A DNA stretch of 64,000 nucleotides, from assembly GCF_002943525.1 (NCBI RefSeq), contig NZ_CP025394.1, forward strand, positions 5,270,001-5,334,000. Reading direction: 5' to 3'. This stretch comes from Kitasatospora sp. MMS16-BH015 (GTDB lineage Bacteria > Actinomycetota > Actinomycetes > Streptomycetales > Streptomycetaceae). Positions 10,117 through 18,604 of this stretch are shown here, piece after piece. A program made the translations under genes and the position numbers. The notes beneath the pieces are model-generated. The model searched no databases. It was given only the letters and a program-made list of their open reading frames with translations, and was not told the DNA's origin. How positions within the stretch are numbered: position 1 is the stretch's first letter; each line of letters opens with the position of its first letter.

Positions 10117-11013
10117 ATGTCCACCCCGCTCCTGGTCGAGGCGCTGGCCGTGCTCAGCGCCCCCGCGCTGGCCGCCACCGCGCTCTGCGGGCTGCGCGGG
10201 CGCCGCGCGGTGCGCGCCGCCGAGCAGCGGGAGGCCGGGTTGCGGGCGCGCCTGGCCGAGCTGGAGGCCGAGTGCGCCGCGCTCCAGCGCACCGCCTCCT
10301 GCGATCCGCTCACCGGGGTGTGGAACCACCGCCACCTGCAGCTCACCCTCGACCGGGAGGTCGAGCGGGTGCGCCGGGCCGAGCCGGGGGAGGAGCCCCC
10401 GCTGGCCCTGCTGATGCTGGAGATCACCGGCTTCGAGGCCGTGGTCGCCGAGCACGGCCGGGCCCGGGCCGGCGCGGTGCTGCGCGACCTGGCGCAGCGG
10501 CTCACCGTGGAGATCCGCCGCACGGACACGCTGGCCCGGTACGGCGGCGAGGAGTTCCTGGTGGTGCTGCCGGACACCGACCTGGCCGGGGCGGCGCAGG
10601 TGGCCGAGCGGCTCTGCTGGACGGTCCGCCGCCACCCGCTGCTCGACTGGTCGCCCGGCGGCAGCCGCCCGCAGCACCCGCCGGCGGGCAACGGCCTGAC
10701 GGCCGCGGTCGGGATCGCCACGCTGGCCGGCACCACCCCCGGCCCGGGCGGCGAGGCGCACACCTCCCTGCTGCTGCGCGCCGCCGACCAGGCCCTGGGC
10801 CGGGCCCGGGAGGTCGGCGGTGGCGGCTGGTACGCGGCCGGGCCGACCGGTACGGGGCCTGACCGGGAGGGGTGCGAAGCAGTGCTCGGGGGCGGGGTAG
10901 GAGCGCCCGAAATCCCCGGTAATCTGTCGCTCTGTGCCGGAGGGGTCTCACAGCCGTCCGGCGCGCCGCACACCCCTTCCGCAGCGACCGTGGCGCACGA
11001 CGGAGTCTCCTGA
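10117..11013 (+). CDS. GGDEF-domain diguanylate cyclase with intact inhibitory site
   Basis: A 298-residue protein predicted to make cyclic di-GMP, which in streptomycetes acts through BldD and other receptors to control development. Order: a hydrophobic N-terminal helix (about residues 1-24), an Ala/Glu/Arg-rich coiled coil (25-60), then the GGDEF domain opening with DPLTGVWNHRHLQ. The active-site motif is GGEEF at 143-147. RRTD at 134-137, five residues before it, is a proper RxxD product-inhibition site. ATG 10117 is chosen for GGAAGG about 9 bases upstream; the longer open frame upstream is non-family sequence. The last 60 residues are low complexity. No EAL domain is present. Confidence 0.87.
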   Translation: MSTPLLVEALAVLSAPALAATALCGLRGRRAVRAAEQREAGLRARLAELEAECAALQRTASCDPLTGVWNHRHLQLTLDREVERVRRAEPGEEPPLALLMLEITGFEAVVAEHGRARAGAVLRDLAQRLTVEIRRTDTLARYGGEEFLVVLPDTDLAGAAQVAERLCWTVRRHPLLDWSPGGSRPQHPPAGNGLTAAVGIATLAGTTPGPGGEAHTSLLLRAADQALGRAREVGGGGWYAAGPTGTGPDREGCEAVLGGGVGAPEIPGNLSLCAGGVSQPSGAPHTPSAATVAHDGVS

Positions 11014-11082
11014 CCGGCTGGGATTAACCGGTGGTTCACTCCGTTCTTAGCTCCCGGTACCGAGCCTTAGTAAGGTCTCCGC

Positions 11083-12003
11083 ATGACGCAGACGAATGGC
11101 CGCATGCCCGTCACCAAGGCCGTGGTGCCCGCGGCAGGGCTGGGCACCCGCTTCCTGCCGGCCACCAAGGCGACCCCCAAGGAGATGCTGCCGGTCGTCG
11201 ACAAGCCGGCCATCCAGTACGTCGTCGAGGAGGCCGCCGCCGCCGGCCTCTCCGACATACTGATGGTCACCGGCCGGAACAAGCGCGCGCTGGAGGACCA
11301 CTTCGACCGGGCGTACGAGCTGGAGGAGCTGCTCGCCCGCAAGGGTGACCAGGACAAGCTGCGCCGCGTCCAGGAGTCCGTCTCGCTGGCCAACATGCAC
11401 TACGTCCGCCAGGGCGACCCCAAGGGCCTCGGCCACGCCGTCTCGGTGGCCGAGCAGCACGTGGCCGGCCAGCCCTTCGCCGTCCTGCTCGGCGACGACC
11501 TGATCGACCCGCGCGACCCGCTGCTCTCCCGGATGATCGAGGTGCAGCAGGAGCTCGGCGGCTCGGTGGTCGCGCTGATGGAGGTCGACCCCTCCCAGAT
11601 CCACCTCTACGGCTGCGCCGCCGTGAAGCCCAACGGGCTCGGCGAGGACGTCTTCCGGATCACCGACCTGGTCGAGAAGCCCGAGACGGCCGACGCGCCC
11701 TCCAACTACGCCGTGATCGGCCGCTACATCCTCGACCCGACCGTCTTCGACGTGCTGCGCGACACCGAGCCCGGCCGCGGCGGCGAGATCCAGCTGACCG
11801 ACGCGCTGCGCGAGCTGGCCGCCCGGGACGAGACCGGCGGCGGCCCGGTGCACGGCGTGCTCTTCAAGGGCCGCCGCTACGACACGGGCGACCGCGCGGA
11901 CTACCTTCGCGCTATCGTCCGTCTCGCCTGCGAGCGCGACGACCTCGGCCCGGACTTCCGGTCCTGGCTGAAGGAGTTCGTCGGCTCCGAGATGCAGGGC
12001 TGA
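11083..12003 (+). CDS. galU: UTP--glucose-1-phosphate uridylyltransferase
   Basis: This 306-residue cytosolic nucleotidyltransferase makes UDP-glucose from UTP and glucose-1-phosphate for wall, trehalose and glycolipid pathways. The N-terminal nucleotide-binding signature AVVPAAGLGTRFLPATKATP is followed by KEMLPVVDKP. LLGDDLI, LYGCAAVKP, VEKPETADAPSNYAVIGRYI and GGEIQLTDAL complete the GalU pattern. The ATG at 11083 fits the family N-terminus; upstream lies a short leader only 69 bases from the preceding stop. Start of the galU-moeA-moaC-mogA-acetyltransferase run on the plus strand. Confidence 0.95.
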   Translation: MTQTNGRMPVTKAVVPAAGLGTRFLPATKATPKEMLPVVDKPAIQYVVEEAAAAGLSDILMVTGRNKRALEDHFDRAYELEELLARKGDQDKLRRVQESVSLANMHYVRQGDPKGLGHAVSVAEQHVAGQPFAVLLGDDLIDPRDPLLSRMIEVQQELGGSVVALMEVDPSQIHLYGCAAVKPNGLGEDVFRITDLVEKPETADAPSNYAVIGRYILDPTVFDVLRDTEPGRGGEIQLTDALRELAARDETGGGPVHGVLFKGRRYDTGDRADYLRAIVRLACERDDLGPDFRSWLKEFVGSEMQG

Positions 12004-12030
12004 CACCTCTTCAGGAATGAGCGTGAGGCG

Positions 12031-13329
12031 ATGACCGGGTCCACCCAGAGCAGCTGCTGCGAGGACGGGGCGGGCCCGGCCCCGCGCCTGTGGACGGTGG
12101 ACGAGCACCTCGCGGACGTGCTCGCCGCCGTCGGCCCGCTGCCCGCCATCGAGCTCCAACTGCTCGACGCGCAGGGCTGCCGGCTCGACGAGGACGTGGT
12201 CGCCACCGGCGACCTGCCACCCTTCGACAACAGCTCGATGGACGGGTACGCCGTCCGGACCGCCGACACCACCGGGGCCACCGAGCAGTACCCCTCGGTG
12301 CTCACCGTGGTCGGCGACATCGCCGCCGGCGCGGGCGAGCTGCCCAAGGTCGGCCCGGGCCAGGCGGCCCGGATCATGACCGGCGCCCCGATGCCGCCCG
12401 GAGCCGAGGCCGTCGCCCCGGTCGAGTGGACCGACGGCGGCACCGGCACCGGCGTCGCCGCCGACGCGATGACCGCGCCGGTGGCGGACGAGGAGGTCCG
12501 GGTGCTGCGCCCGGTCGCCGAGGGCGCCCACATCCGCCGCCGGGGCAGCGACATCACGGCCGGCACCGAGGTGCTCACCGCCGGCACCGTGCTCGGCCCC
12601 ACCCAGCTCGGCCTGCTGGCCGCGATCGGCCGGGGCACCGTGAAGGTCCGCCCCCGCCCACGCGTGGTGGTGCTCTCCACCGGCAGCGAGCTGGTGCAGC
12701 CCGGCGATCCGGTCGGCCCCGGCCAGATCTCCGACTCCAACAGCTTCACCCTCACCGCCGCCGCCCGGGACGCGGGCGCCATCGCCTACCGGGTCGGCGG
12801 GGTGCCGGACGACGCCGCGGTGCTGCGCGCCGTGCTGGAGGACCAGCTCGGCCGGGCCGACCTGATCGTCACCAGCGGCGGGGTCAGCGTCGGGGCGTAC
12901 GACGTGGTCAAGGAGGTCTTCGAGTCGTACGGCGGCGTGGACTTCCGCCGGCTGCGGATGCAGCCCGGCAAGCCGCAGGGCTTCGGGCGGGTGGACGGCG
13001 TGCCGCTGCTCGCGCTGCCGGGCAACCCGGTGAGCGCGTACATCTCCTTCGAGCTGTTCGTCCGCCCGGTGATCCGCACCATGCTGGGCGCCCCCGACGT
13101 GCACCGCCCGGTGGTCCGGGCGCACTGCCCGGCCGAGCTGCGCTCCCCGGCGGGGCGCCGGCAGTACCTGCGCGGCTGGTACGCGGACGGGGTGGTGCAC
13201 CCCGTCGGCGGCGAGGGCTCGCACCTGGTCGGGGCGCTGGCCCGGGCCAACTGCCTGATCGTGGTGCCCGAGGAGGAGACCTCGGTGGCGGCCGACTCCA
13301 CCGTCGATGTGGTCCTTCTCACGGCCTGA
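12031..13329 (+). CDS. moeA: Molybdopterin molybdotransferase MoeA (Glp)
   Basis: MoeA inserts molybdate into adenylylated molybdopterin to complete the molybdenum cofactor. The 432-residue product shows LPPFDNSSMDGYAVR (the conserved D-N-S-x-M-D-G-Y-A loop), GQAARIMTGAPMPPGA, a central STGSELV segment, SDSNSF, the MoCF-type TSGGVSVGAYD loop, and MQPGKPQGFG followed by ALPGNPVSAY. All are MoeA hallmarks. ATG 12031 follows GTGAGGCG. It lies 27 bases after galU, consistent with co-transcription, and is followed by moaC and mogA. The same locus carries the SepX/GlpR gene that is usually linked to this glp gene in actinomycetes. Confidence 0.95.
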   Translation: MTGSTQSSCCEDGAGPAPRLWTVDEHLADVLAAVGPLPAIELQLLDAQGCRLDEDVVATGDLPPFDNSSMDGYAVRTADTTGATEQYPSVLTVVGDIAAGAGELPKVGPGQAARIMTGAPMPPGAEAVAPVEWTDGGTGTGVAADAMTAPVADEEVRVLRPVAEGAHIRRRGSDITAGTEVLTAGTVLGPTQLGLLAAIGRGTVKVRPRPRVVVLSTGSELVQPGDPVGPGQISDSNSFTLTAAARDAGAIAYRVGGVPDDAAVLRAVLEDQLGRADLIVTSGGVSVGAYDVVKEVFESYGGVDFRRLRMQPGKPQGFGRVDGVPLLALPGNPVSAYISFELFVRPVIRTMLGAPDVHRPVVRAHCPAELRSPAGRRQYLRGWYADGVVHPVGGEGSHLVGALARANCLIVVPEEETSVAADSTVDVVLLTA

Positions 13330-13387
13330 CCGGCCCGGGGCGGTACGGTAGCGCGGTATTCGGACCTGTATCCCCTGGAGTTACCCC

Positions 13388-13915
13388 GTGACCGCACCTC
13401 ACCCCGGCGACCGGCTCACCCACGTCGACGAGACCGGCGCCGCCCGGATGGTCGACGTCTCCGAGAAGGCCACCACCGTCCGCACGGCGGTGGCCGCCGG
13501 GCGGGTGCGGGTCGCCCCCACGGTGGTCGACCTGCTGCGCGGCGAGGGCGTGCCCAAGGGCGACGCCCTCGCGGTGGCCCGGATCGCCGGGATCATGGGC
13601 GCCAAGAAGACCCCCGAGCTCATCCCGCTCTGCCACCCGATCGCCATCTCGGGCGTCAAGGTCGACCTGACCGTCACCGACGAGGCGGTGGAGATCACCG
13701 CCACCGTGAAGACCGCCGACCGCACCGGGGTGGAGATGGAGGCGCTCACCGCCGTCGCGGTGGCCGGGCTCACCGTGATCGACATGGTCAAGGCGGTGGA
13801 CAAGGGCGCCACCATCGAGGACGTCCGGGTGCTCACCAAGACCGGGGGCAAGAGCGGCGACTGGTACCGCGGCGAGGCGCAGGACGCCCGGGCCGACGCG
13901 CAGGGGGAGGCGTGA
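13388..13915 (+). CDS. moaC: Cyclic pyranopterin monophosphate synthase MoaC
   Basis: MoaC works with the radical-SAM enzyme MoaA in the first step of molybdenum cofactor synthesis, making cyclic pyranopterin monophosphate from a GTP-derived intermediate. The 175-residue product has MVDVSEKATTVRTAVA, GIMGAKKTPELIPLCHPI, VKTADRTGVEMEALTAV and DMVKAVDKGATIEDVRV, all diagnostic. GTG 13388 follows CTGGAG by about 8 bases. The stop overlaps the start of mogA, indicating translational coupling. Confidence 0.95.
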   Translation: MTAPHPGDRLTHVDETGAARMVDVSEKATTVRTAVAAGRVRVAPTVVDLLRGEGVPKGDALAVARIAGIMGAKKTPELIPLCHPIAISGVKVDLTVTDEAVEITATVKTADRTGVEMEALTAVAVAGLTVIDMVKAVDKGATIEDVRVLTKTGGKSGDWYRGEAQDARADAQGEA

Positions 13916-14487
13916 TGCGGGCCCTCGCCGTCACCGTCTCCAACCGGGCCTCGGCCGGGGTCTACGCGGACAAGGGCGGGCCGCTGCTGGTCGAGGGCCT
14001 GCGGGCGATGGGCTTCACCGTCGACGGCCCGCAGGTGGTGCCCGACGGCGAACCGGTGGAGGCCGCGCTGCGGGCCGCCGTGGCCGCCGGGTACGACGTG
14101 GTGCTGACCACCGGCGGCACCGGCATCTCCCCGATGGACCTCACCCCCGAGATGACCGCCCGGGTGATCGACCGTCAGATCCCCGGCATCCCGGAGGCGA
14201 TCCGGGCGTACGGCCGCGAGAAGGTGCCCACCTCGGCCCTCTCCCGGGGCCTCGCGGGCCTGGCCGGGACCACCCTGATCGTCAACCTCCCCGGCTCCAC
14301 CGGCGGGGTCAAGGACGGCCTGGCCGTGCTGACCCCGCTGCTGCCCCACGCCGTCGACCAGCTCGCGGGCGGCGACCACCCCCGGCCGCCGGCCCACCCG
14401 GCCCACCCGGCCGACGGGGCCCACCCGGGCCACCCGGCCGACGGGTCGCACTCGATCGACGGGGCCGTTGACGGGAGCCCGAGCTGA
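13912..14487 (+). CDS. mogA: Molybdopterin adenylyltransferase MogA
   Basis: MogA adenylylates molybdopterin, the step before MoeA. The MoCF_biosynth fold is shown by LAVTVSNRASAG, VLTTGGTGISPMDLTPE, PGIPEAIRAYG and LIVNLPGSTGGVKDGLAVL. GTG 13912 or ATG 13915 can start it; the GTG overlaps the moaC stop. After about residue 155 the protein carries an unusual His/Pro/Ala-rich tail built from near-repeats of AHPADG/HPGHPADG, encoded by a GC-rich imperfect repeat at roughly 14,380-14,450. The tail is not part of the catalytic fold. The stop overlaps the next gene. Confidence 0.92.
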   Translation: MMRALAVTVSNRASAGVYADKGGPLLVEGLRAMGFTVDGPQVVPDGEPVEAALRAAVAAGYDVVLTTGGTGISPMDLTPEMTARVIDRQIPGIPEAIRAYGREKVPTSALSRGLAGLAGTTLIVNLPGSTGGVKDGLAVLTPLLPHAVDQLAGGDHPRPPAHPAHPADGAHPGHPADGSHSIDGAVDGSPS

Positions 14488-15110
14488 ACGGCGGTTGGCA
14501 GGTCGAGCTGCACGAGGGCGACATCACGCTGCGCCCGATCCGGGCCCGCGACCAGCGGGACTGGCAGGAGGTGAGCCGCCGCAACCGCGAGTGGCTGCGC
14601 CGCTGGGAGGCCACCGTGCCGCCGACCCTGCCGGGCCGCGAGGCGGGGGCCCGGCCGACCTTCCGCCAGATGACCCGCTACCTGCGGGCCGAGGCGGCGG
14701 CCGGGCGGATCCTGCCCTTCGTGCTCCAGTACCAGGGCCGCCTGGTGGGGCAGCTCACCGTCGGCGGGATCACCTGGGGCTCGATGTGCTCGGCCAACAT
14801 CGGCTACTGGGTGGACCAGGAGGTGGCCGGCCTGGGCATCATGCCGACGGCGGTGGCGCTCTGCGTGGACTACTGCTTCGGCGTGCTCGGCCTGCACCGG
14901 ATCGAGGTCTGCATCCGGCCCGAGAACGTGCCCAGCCGGCGGGTGGTCGAGAAACTCGGCTTCCGCGAGGAGGGAATGCGTCCGCGCTATCTGCACATCG
15001 ACGGCGATTGGCGCGACCACCTGGTCTACGCACTGACCGTCGAGGAGGCCCCCCAGGGCCTGCTGGGGCCCTGGCGGGCGGTCAGCTCGCGCCGGGGTCA
15101 CGGTAATTGA
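14484..15110 (+). CDS. GNAT family N-acetyltransferase (RimJ/RimL-like), probable CTG start
   Basis: A 208-residue acetyltransferase of the ribosomal-protein-acetylating type. It contains ITLRPIRARDQRDWQEV near the N-terminus, VGQLTVGGITWGS, IGYWVDQEVAGLGIMPTAVAL (acetyl-CoA site), and ENVPSRRVVEKLGFREEG. The frame is closed upstream by TGA at 14469-14471 and the only initiator preserving the conserved N-terminus is CTG at 14484, with GGGAG about 8 bases upstream. That CTG forms a CTGA overlap with the mogA stop. The first ATG/GTG alternative (GTG 14571) would delete the conserved first strand. A rare CTG start is therefore proposed; it could also be translated only by coupling to mogA. Confidence 0.8.
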   Translation: MNGGWQVELHEGDITLRPIRARDQRDWQEVSRRNREWLRRWEATVPPTLPGREAGARPTFRQMTRYLRAEAAAGRILPFVLQYQGRLVGQLTVGGITWGSMCSANIGYWVDQEVAGLGIMPTAVALCVDYCFGVLGLHRIEVCIRPENVPSRRVVEKLGFREEGMRPRYLHIDGDWRDHLVYALTVEEAPQGLLGPWRAVSSRRGHGN

Positions 15111-15223
15111 ATACTTGTTCGAAATAGGTATCGATATGGCATCGCCGGGGGTCCGAGTGGTCACAAATACCGGCAAAATAGTCGGAGAATCAGCTTGATC
15201 GCCCGACACGCCGTGCCAAATTG

Positions 15224-15253
15224 CTGTCAGGCCTTCCCCGGCGCCCGTACCGT
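15224..15253 (+). promoter_or_regulatory. Promoter candidate giving a leaderless sepX/glpR mRNA
   Basis: CTGTCA (15224-15229), an 18-base spacer, and TACCGT (15248-15253), a common streptomycete -10 form. Transcription would start about 7 bases on, at the GTG start codon at 15261, giving a leaderless message. No Shine-Dalgarno sequence is visible there, which agrees. Confidence 0.45.
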
Positions 15254-15260
15254 GTGAAAC

Positions 15261-16397
15261 GTGAGCAGTAGCGGCCTTATCTACGCGGTCATCGTAGGGG
15301 CCTGGGCTGCCTATCTGGTGCCGATGTGGCTCCGCAGGCAGGACGAGCTCAACGAGGCGCGTCCGACGGAACGCTTCAGTACCGCGATCCGCCTGCTGGC
15401 CGGCCGTTCGGCCATGGAGCGGCGGGTCACCAGGGCCCTGGGTGACGAGACCAGTGACTCCGGAGCGAGTTCCGAGACCCCCGACGGGGCCACCTCGGAG
15501 GCTTCGGCATCCCCCGGAACGGCCTCGGAGGAGGCCTTCCCCGACCGGGCCGAGCCGGTGGACCCGACGGCGGTGACGGCGGACGGCGTGCCGCGCCACG
15601 ACGGTGCCCGGCGCGACGACGGTGCCCAGCGCCACGCCGACGGTGCGCCGCGCCACGAGGATGTGCTGCACCACGACGGTGCGCCGCACCACGCCGACGG
15701 GGAGTCGGAGGCCGCGGCCGCCGCGACCGCCCACCGCGAGCGGCGGGCCCGCCTGCTGGCGCGCCGTCGCCGGATGGTCACCACGCTCTTCCTGGCGTTC
15801 GCGGCGGGGGCCGTGGTCGCCGCGGTGGCCGGGGTGGCCTTCCTCTGGGTGCCGGCCTGTCCGGCGATCCTGCTGACCCTCTACATCGGCCACCTGCGGC
15901 GCCTGGAGCGGCAGCGGTACGAGGTCAAGCTCGACCGCGTGCGGGCCGCCCAGGCCGCCGAGCGGCTGCGGGCCCGCGAGCAGGCCCGCGCGACCGCCCC
16001 GACGGAGGGTCAGGAGCCCGCGCCCCGGCACGACGCCGTGCCGCCGGCCACCCCGGGCCGGCCGCACCTGCGGCTCGCCGCGGAGCCGGAGGAGCGGGCC
16101 GGCGCGAGCGCGGCCGCCCTGGTCGAGGCGACCGACCACGAGGAGTGGGTGGACGGTCTGCGCGAGCGCGGCGCCTCCGGCCCCGACTCCTGGGAGCCGG
16201 TGCCCGTCCCGCTGCCCACCTACGTCACGGCGCCGGTCGCCCCCCGAGTCACCCGCGGCCTCGACCTCAATGCCCGCGACACCTGGGACTCCGGCCGCAC
16301 CACCGACCCGCGCCCGGCCAACACCCCGCTCTTCGACCAGTACGCCGACCCCGCCGCGGCCCACGCGGAGACCCGCCCCCGGGCCGCCAACGAGTGA
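15261..16397 (+). CDS. Divisome protein SepX/GlpR homologue
   Basis: A 378-residue membrane protein matching the SepX/GlpR family, an actinobacterial divisome component that in Streptomyces helps stabilise FtsZ rings. The N-terminal helix begins SSSGLIYAVIVGAWAAYLVP, followed by MWLRRQDELNEARPTERFST. A hydrophilic linker (about residues 60-160) holds near-repeats of HDGA/RHADGAP rich in His, Asp and Gly. Then two adjacent hydrophobic segments (about 175-215) precede a basic helix and an acidic/Pro-rich C-terminus. GTG 15261 gives the conserved N-terminus. It follows the moeA-mogA cluster as expected for this gene. The His/Asp linker looks expanded and is probably variable between strains. Confidence 0.88.
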   Translation: MSSSGLIYAVIVGAWAAYLVPMWLRRQDELNEARPTERFSTAIRLLAGRSAMERRVTRALGDETSDSGASSETPDGATSEASASPGTASEEAFPDRAEPVDPTAVTADGVPRHDGARRDDGAQRHADGAPRHEDVLHHDGAPHHADGESEAAAAATAHRERRARLLARRRRMVTTLFLAFAAGAVVAAVAGVAFLWVPACPAILLTLYIGHLRRLERQRYEVKLDRVRAAQAAERLRAREQARATAPTEGQEPAPRHDAVPPATPGRPHLRLAAEPEERAGASAAALVEATDHEEWVDGLRERGASGPDSWEPVPVPLPTYVTAPVAPRVTRGLDLNARDTWDSGRTTDPRPANTPLFDQYADPAAAHAETRPRAANE

Positions 16398-16463
16398 CCC
16401 ACCGGCCCTCACCAGGGGGTGGTCACGGACCACCCCCGGAAGGTGCTAAAGTTTCTTCTTGTT

Positions 16464-16539
<76 letters not shown>

Positions 16540-16579
16540 CAATGGGCCGTTCACGAGTTAGTTCGTGAGAGGTTCACGA

Positions 16580-16612
16580 GATCCCGCCCAGATCGTAGAT
16601 CTGGGCGGGATC
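16580..16612 (+). terminator. tRNA-Ala terminator
   Basis: A perfect 15-bp inverted repeat, GATCCCGCCCAGATC - GTA - GATCTGGGCGGGATC, followed by TTGCG. It begins 43 bases past the tRNA and may also stop convergent transcription from the transposase gene. Confidence 0.85.
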
Positions 16613-16795
16613 TTGCGTTTGTGGGGCTGTTCAAGTGCGGCCCGGCTCTGTGGGAAGGGTCACGCCGTTCCGCGGGGCTGGTGAACGGAGCAAGCGGTGC
16701 CGAGGTGGGCATGGCGAAGCGGCCGTGGGACCGAAGGTCTGGTGGTCCCACAGCGCCGCCTCACGCGCTTTTCGATTCAGCTTGCACCCAGCTCG

Positions 16796-18604
16796 CTAAC
16801 CACTCGTCGGCGGGTGATCGCCCGGAGTACGGCGCCGATCGGTGACCTCCGGACCAGCGGAGCCCGGTTCGACGTGCGGGTCGGGCGTGTTGCTGATGTT
16901 CGCCAGGGTGCAGTTGTCCTCGCGGTAGAGGCTGAACCTGCGCAGGAACCCCTCGATGGTGGACAGGTTCTCGACCATCAACTGGATCGCGGCCAGCAGC
17001 GTCTGGGCGACCCGCCCACGGCTCTGACGGAGCGTCGGGTCGTCCAGGAACGTGTCGACGTTCTTCACCCGCCCGTTGAGGCCCTCGATGTGGTTGCGCA
17101 GACCTCCGTAGGCGCGCTGCCACAGAGCACGGCCCCACGGCAGCTTCTGCCGGAGTTTGGGCGTCAGGTCCACCGGCACGCCGATCGTGGGCTGCTGACA
17201 GATCTCGGGCCGCTTGTGCGCCGGGGTGTCGGGGACACGGACGACGGGTTTCGCGGCGGGGTGCGCGCGCCGCGTACGGCGGTCGCTGAGGTCGACGACG
17301 GGCCGTTGGGCCTTCGTGCGCCGCTGGGCCCGGGACCGCTGGTCCCGCTCTGCGGCCCAGGGACACTGGACCTTCGGGCTCGGGCCGGCTGCCGGGCACT
17401 GGCGCCGCTCGTTCCCGTGGGCGTCTGCGCTCTGCTTCAGAGGCAGGGTGTAGGGGTCGGCCTCCTCGATCAGCGGCAGCAGCTCCAGCCGCCGCGGGCC
17501 GCTCTTCCGGTCGGCCATCAGGTGGTAGGCGTTGATGATCCGTTCAGGGGTGTGCGGGCACAGCAGATCCCCGGCCAGGGCGATCGCGCCACGCCAGGGC
17601 ACGGGGCGGATCATGTCGGTGCGGTAGTCCAGGAGAGGCTCCCAGCCGAGGACCCGGACGGGCTGGTGGAAGGTCTCCGCGCGGGCGTTGGTGTAGGCGC
17701 GGTCCCCGGCAAGGAACCCGCGCAAGGAGGTCAGCCGTCCGACGACCTCCAGCAGCCGCACCGCGTGAGTGCCGATCTGCTTGGACGGGGTGTGCACGGC
17801 CATCCCCATGCACAACTGCGGGTAGCTGCCCGCATCGTCGGGATCGGCGTGCCCGGCGACCAGCAGCGTCGCGGTGTAGCCGAAGGTCTCCGTGCCATCA
17901 CCGGAGACGTGGTTGCCGGCGCTGATCTCGAGCGAGCAGTGGCGGCTGCTGCTCTTGCGGGCCCAGGCGGCGACGGCGGTGCCGTCGACGGCCAGGTGGC
18001 CGCGCCAGTTGTCGAGCAGGCCGCGGTCGGTGGCGATCCTCACCGGGGACAGGACGAGCCGGTTGGCGATTTCGCTCAGGGCCGGCGCCGGGTCGTGGGT
18101 GTCGGAGGCCTTCGCCCACACCGCCCGGTGCGGCCGGGCATCGGCCCTGGGCAGGCGGATGCGCCGGTTGTGACGGGCCGGGTCCAGGACCGTGGTGACA
18201 CGGTTGCAGCCTCGGTAGAAGCGCTGCGCACTCGCGTGACAGGCCTTCAGGTCGAGCTTGTCGACCTTGGCCAGGCCGAAGAATTGGCGCCACTTCTTAC
18301 TCAGGCCGAACGTCATCAGCTCCCAGGCGTCGTCGACGTTGGTGCTGCGCCGGCTGCGGGCGGCCAGGAACAGGCCGACGAGGACCGCGTCGGCGCGGAC
18401 TCCGTCCGGGCCCGGACGGGAGGCCTCGAGTTCCCGGATCCGCTCCAGGGCGCCGCTGGTGCGGATGAGGTCGTAGGCGAGCTGGACGTGCTTGTTCGAG
18501 ACCTTGGTGGTGAACGGTGAGGGGGCCGGGCGTACCGGCTGGGGCGCGGTCGGCGGGTGCGGGTGGCGTACCGGCCGGCGGGGCGGCCTGCGGTGTGTGC
18601 TCAT
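16796..18604 (-). CDS. DDE-type transposase-like protein of a two-gene mobile unit
   Basis: A 602-residue protein with a recognisable transposase triad: LAVDGTAVAAW (Asp207), FLAGDRAYTNA (Asp301) and NHIEGLNGRVKN (Glu507). Between the second Asp and Glu lies a basic insert with paired cysteines (LLCPHT; RRQCP and VQCPW), possibly a zinc-binding element. The N-terminus is basic and Pro-rich. ATG 18604 overlaps the stop of the upstream recombinase-like gene (ATGA), so translation is coupled. I cannot assign an IS family. A related C-terminal remnant occurs at 55,014-55,285 (EGINGRAKG versus EGLNGRVKN). No flanking inverted repeats were identified, so the unit boundaries are open. Confidence 0.75.
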   Translation of the reverse strand: MSTHRRPPRRPVRHPHPPTAPQPVRPAPSPFTTKVSNKHVQLAYDLIRTSGALERIRELEASRPGPDGVRADAVLVGLFLAARSRRSTNVDDAWELMTFGLSKKWRQFFGLAKVDKLDLKACHASAQRFYRGCNRVTTVLDPARHNRRIRLPRADARPHRAVWAKASDTHDPAPALSEIANRLVLSPVRIATDRGLLDNWRGHLAVDGTAVAAWARKSSSRHCSLEISAGNHVSGDGTETFGYTATLLVAGHADPDDAGSYPQLCMGMAVHTPSKQIGTHAVRLLEVVGRLTSLRGFLAGDRAYTNARAETFHQPVRVLGWEPLLDYRTDMIRPVPWRGAIALAGDLLCPHTPERIINAYHLMADRKSGPRRLELLPLIEEADPYTLPLKQSADAHGNERRQCPAAGPSPKVQCPWAAERDQRSRAQRRTKAQRPVVDLSDRRTRRAHPAAKPVVRVPDTPAHKRPEICQQPTIGVPVDLTPKLRQKLPWGRALWQRAYGGLRNHIEGLNGRVKNVDTFLDDPTLRQSRGRVAQTLLAAIQLMVENLSTIEGFLRRFSLYREDNCTLANISNTPDPHVEPGSAGPEVTDRRRTPGDHPPTSG

